Shown piece by piece: positions 62,918-64,000 of a stretch of DNA of 64,000 nucleotides. The DNA lies in assembly GCF_007050985.1 (NCBI RefSeq), contig NZ_VHSF01000003.1:593500-657499 (forward strand). Direction: 5' to 3'. The notes below the pieces were generated by a model, which searched no databases, was not told the origin of the DNA, and saw only the letters and a list, made by a program, of their open reading frames with translations. Made by a program: the position numbers and the translations under genes. The stretch is from Christiangramia sabulilitoris. GTDB lineage: Bacteria; Bacteroidota; Bacteroidia; Flavobacteriales; Flavobacteriaceae. Every line of letters starts with the position of its first letter. Position 1 is the first letter of the stretch.

Positions 62918-63815
62918 ATATAGCCTGTTTGCGATATCTTGAAATCAGGCTTTTGGATTTATTCACAATGAACACACCTATTAGAATCACAAAGGCAGAG
63001 ATCAATTGCCAGAAACTGAATATCTCTCCATCCATAACTCCCCAGCCCAAAGCTACAACGGGTATGGTATAAGTAACCGAGGTTGTAAAAACCGGATCTG
63101 AGATCTGCACAAGTTTATTAAAAATGATCATAGCTACCCCGGTTCCTATAATCCCCAATATAGCTACACTCAGGATCGAAAACTGAAAGGCATCATTGAA
63201 TTCTACATTTTCGAAGAATCCGCTAAGGAACAGAATCAGCACTGCCGGCAGGAACAACACAGAGAAATTTCCTGCAGCTATACCTAATGGTGAGATATCG
63301 CTCATCCTGGTTTTAAGAATATTTACATTCATCGCGTAACAGGCAGCCGCCATGATCACCAATATCGAATACATATAATTCTGATCCGGGTTTATACTGG
63401 CACCACTAATTATCAATCCCGCCGTTCCTAATAAACCTACAATAACTCCCGTGATCTTATTCTGGCTGAAAACCGACCGGAAAAACAAAGCTCCGAAGAT
63501 AAGAGTTAATAAGGGTGTTGTTGCGTTTAAAATAGAAGCTATGGCACTGTCTATTTCTGTTTCAGCATAAGCGAATAGATAGACCGGGAAAAAAGAACCC
63601 AGGAATCCTGACAATATGATCCATTTCCATTGTCTTAAAGAGAGCCTGCTAATACTTTTAAAGCCAACAAGGATGAGAAAAACTGCGGCAAATATAATCC
63701 TGAAAGAACCCACCTCCAATGCCGTTAAACCTATTAAAGCCTTTTTTATCAAGATGAAGGAGCTTCCCCACACGATGGAAAGAATGATCAAATAGATCCA
63801 TTTAAGATTTTTCAA
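62916..63815 (-). CDS. EamA/DMT-superfamily transporter
   Basis: 299 residues with ten transmembrane helices arranged as two EamA repeats: the first starts YLIILSIVWGSSFILIKKAL, the second YMYSILVIMAAACYAMN. Proline- and glycine-rich helix breaks (GTAGLIISG, GTGVAMIIF) are typical. Such carriers export amino acids, nucleobases or other metabolites; no substrate is indicated. No operon partner. The C-terminus KSLISRYRKQAI is cytoplasmic and basic. Confidence 0.9.
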   Translation of the reverse strand: MKNLKWIYLIILSIVWGSSFILIKKALIGLTALEVGSFRIIFAAVFLILVGFKSISRLSLRQWKWIILSGFLGSFFPVYLFAYAETEIDSAIASILNATTPLLTLIFGALFFRSVFSQNKITGVIVGLLGTAGLIISGASINPDQNYMYSILVIMAAACYAMNVNILKTRMSDISPLGIAAGNFSVLFLPAVLILFLSGFFENVEFNDAFQFSILSVAILGIIGTGVAMIIFNKLVQISDPVFTTSVTYTIPVVALGWGVMDGEIFSFWQLISAFVILIGVFIVNKSKSLISRYRKQAI

Positions 63816-63871
63816 ACCAATAGAAGTTTTCAGTTATGAGCGCGAATATAAATTATAGGAATGGTATCAAA

Positions 63872-63907
63872 TTAAAAAATCCATTCCAATACAATTGGAA
63901 TGGATTT
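63872..63907 (-). terminator. Intrinsic terminator of the SusD-like gene
   Basis: A perfect 14-base stem, AAATCCATTCCAAT (63877-63890) with ATTGGAATGGATTT (63894-63907) and an ACA loop. On the minus strand it ends in a T run, 22 bases past the SusD-like stop codon. Confidence 0.9.
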
Positions 63908-63928
63908 CAAATTAAAATGAATGATAAA

Positions 63929-64000
63929 TTATTGATTTTCGTTTAGCGGTATAGGGAATTGAGCAAAGACATTATCTCCCTCTCTGTCAATTGGCAAATC
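63929..64000 (-). CDS. C-terminus of a SusD/RagB-like outer-membrane protein (partial)
   Basis: The last 23 codons of a minus-strand gene are visible, ending GDNVFAQFPIPLNENQ and a stop at 63929-63931. The FPIPLNE-type ending is characteristic of SusD/RagB nutrient-binding lipoproteins, whose tails read LxPIPxxEI. The rest lies beyond the window. A SusC-type TonB-dependent receptor would be expected just upstream, outside this sequence. Identification rests on a short tail only. Confidence 0.6.
   Translation of the reverse strand, partial: DLPIDREGDNVFAQFPIPLNENQ

Overview
The window looks like chromosome from a member of the Bacteroidota, most likely a marine Flavobacteriaceae (Gramella/Christiangramia-like, inferred from gene content). 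The evidence is a SusD-like C-terminus at the right edge, many lipoproteins with Bacteroidota-style lipoboxes, a GIN/DUF2807 protein, a TIGR03643-like protein, mevalonate-pathway genes, few visible Shine-Dalgarno sequences, and promoters of the TTTG-N19-TAnnTTTG type (clear upstream of rplU, miaB and an rluB/rsuA-type gene). The DNA is AT-rich and densely coding. I saw no rRNA, tRNA, CRISPR array, insertion sequence or integrase.

Layout. 0-4.1 kb: a truncated acidic protein, a small secreted protein and a membrane TPR-adenylate cyclase. 4.1-17.3 kb: mostly minus-strand accessory genes (SRPBCC protein, M20 peptidase, haloalkane-dehalogenase-like hydrolase, MBOAT/SGNH acetylation pair, CAT-like acetyltransferase, intradiol dioxygenase-like protein, GIN-domain protein, two SnoaL-like proteins, VOC protein, ATP-grasp protein). 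17.8-24.8 kb: TerC, a tight three-gene operon (YqcI/YcgG, PaiB-like, DUF1989), DUF421, a glycerophosphodiesterase, a HI0933-type flavoprotein and TspO. 24.9-32.4 kb, plus strand: mevalonate genes and a UbiA prenyltransferase, a pseudouridine synthase, then a polyamine operon (arginine decarboxylase, agmatinase, deoxyhypusine-synthase-like). 32.5-33.7 kb: a lipoprotein and a duplicated LAB_N protein.

33.7-47.1 kb, minus strand except for one glycosidase: two or three membrane or cytosolic glycosyltransferases, an FAD oxidoreductase plus polyferredoxin pair, and a compact arsenosugar biosynthesis operon (AhpD-like protein, ArsS, rhodanese, TIGR04282 glycosyltransferase, purine nucleoside phosphorylase, ArsM, DUF547 protein, TIGR04283 glycosyltransferase). 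This is the most interesting system in the window. ArsM and ArsS would methylate arsenite and attach a 5'-deoxyadenosyl group. The phosphorylase and glycosyltransferases are well placed to remove adenine and build the final arsenosugar, but those later steps are inference.

47.2-58.7 kb: an AraC regulator, then a conserved housekeeping block on the minus strand (rplU-rpmA; miaB, sigma-54-type activator, lptE, TPR protein, secG, groES, groEL). 59.4-64 kb: an M16 protease pair (one subunit catalytic, one lacking the zinc motif), an EamA transporter and the tail of a SusD-like gene. Several start codons were moved inward from the longest reading frame where a signal peptide, promoter or stop-start junction supported it.
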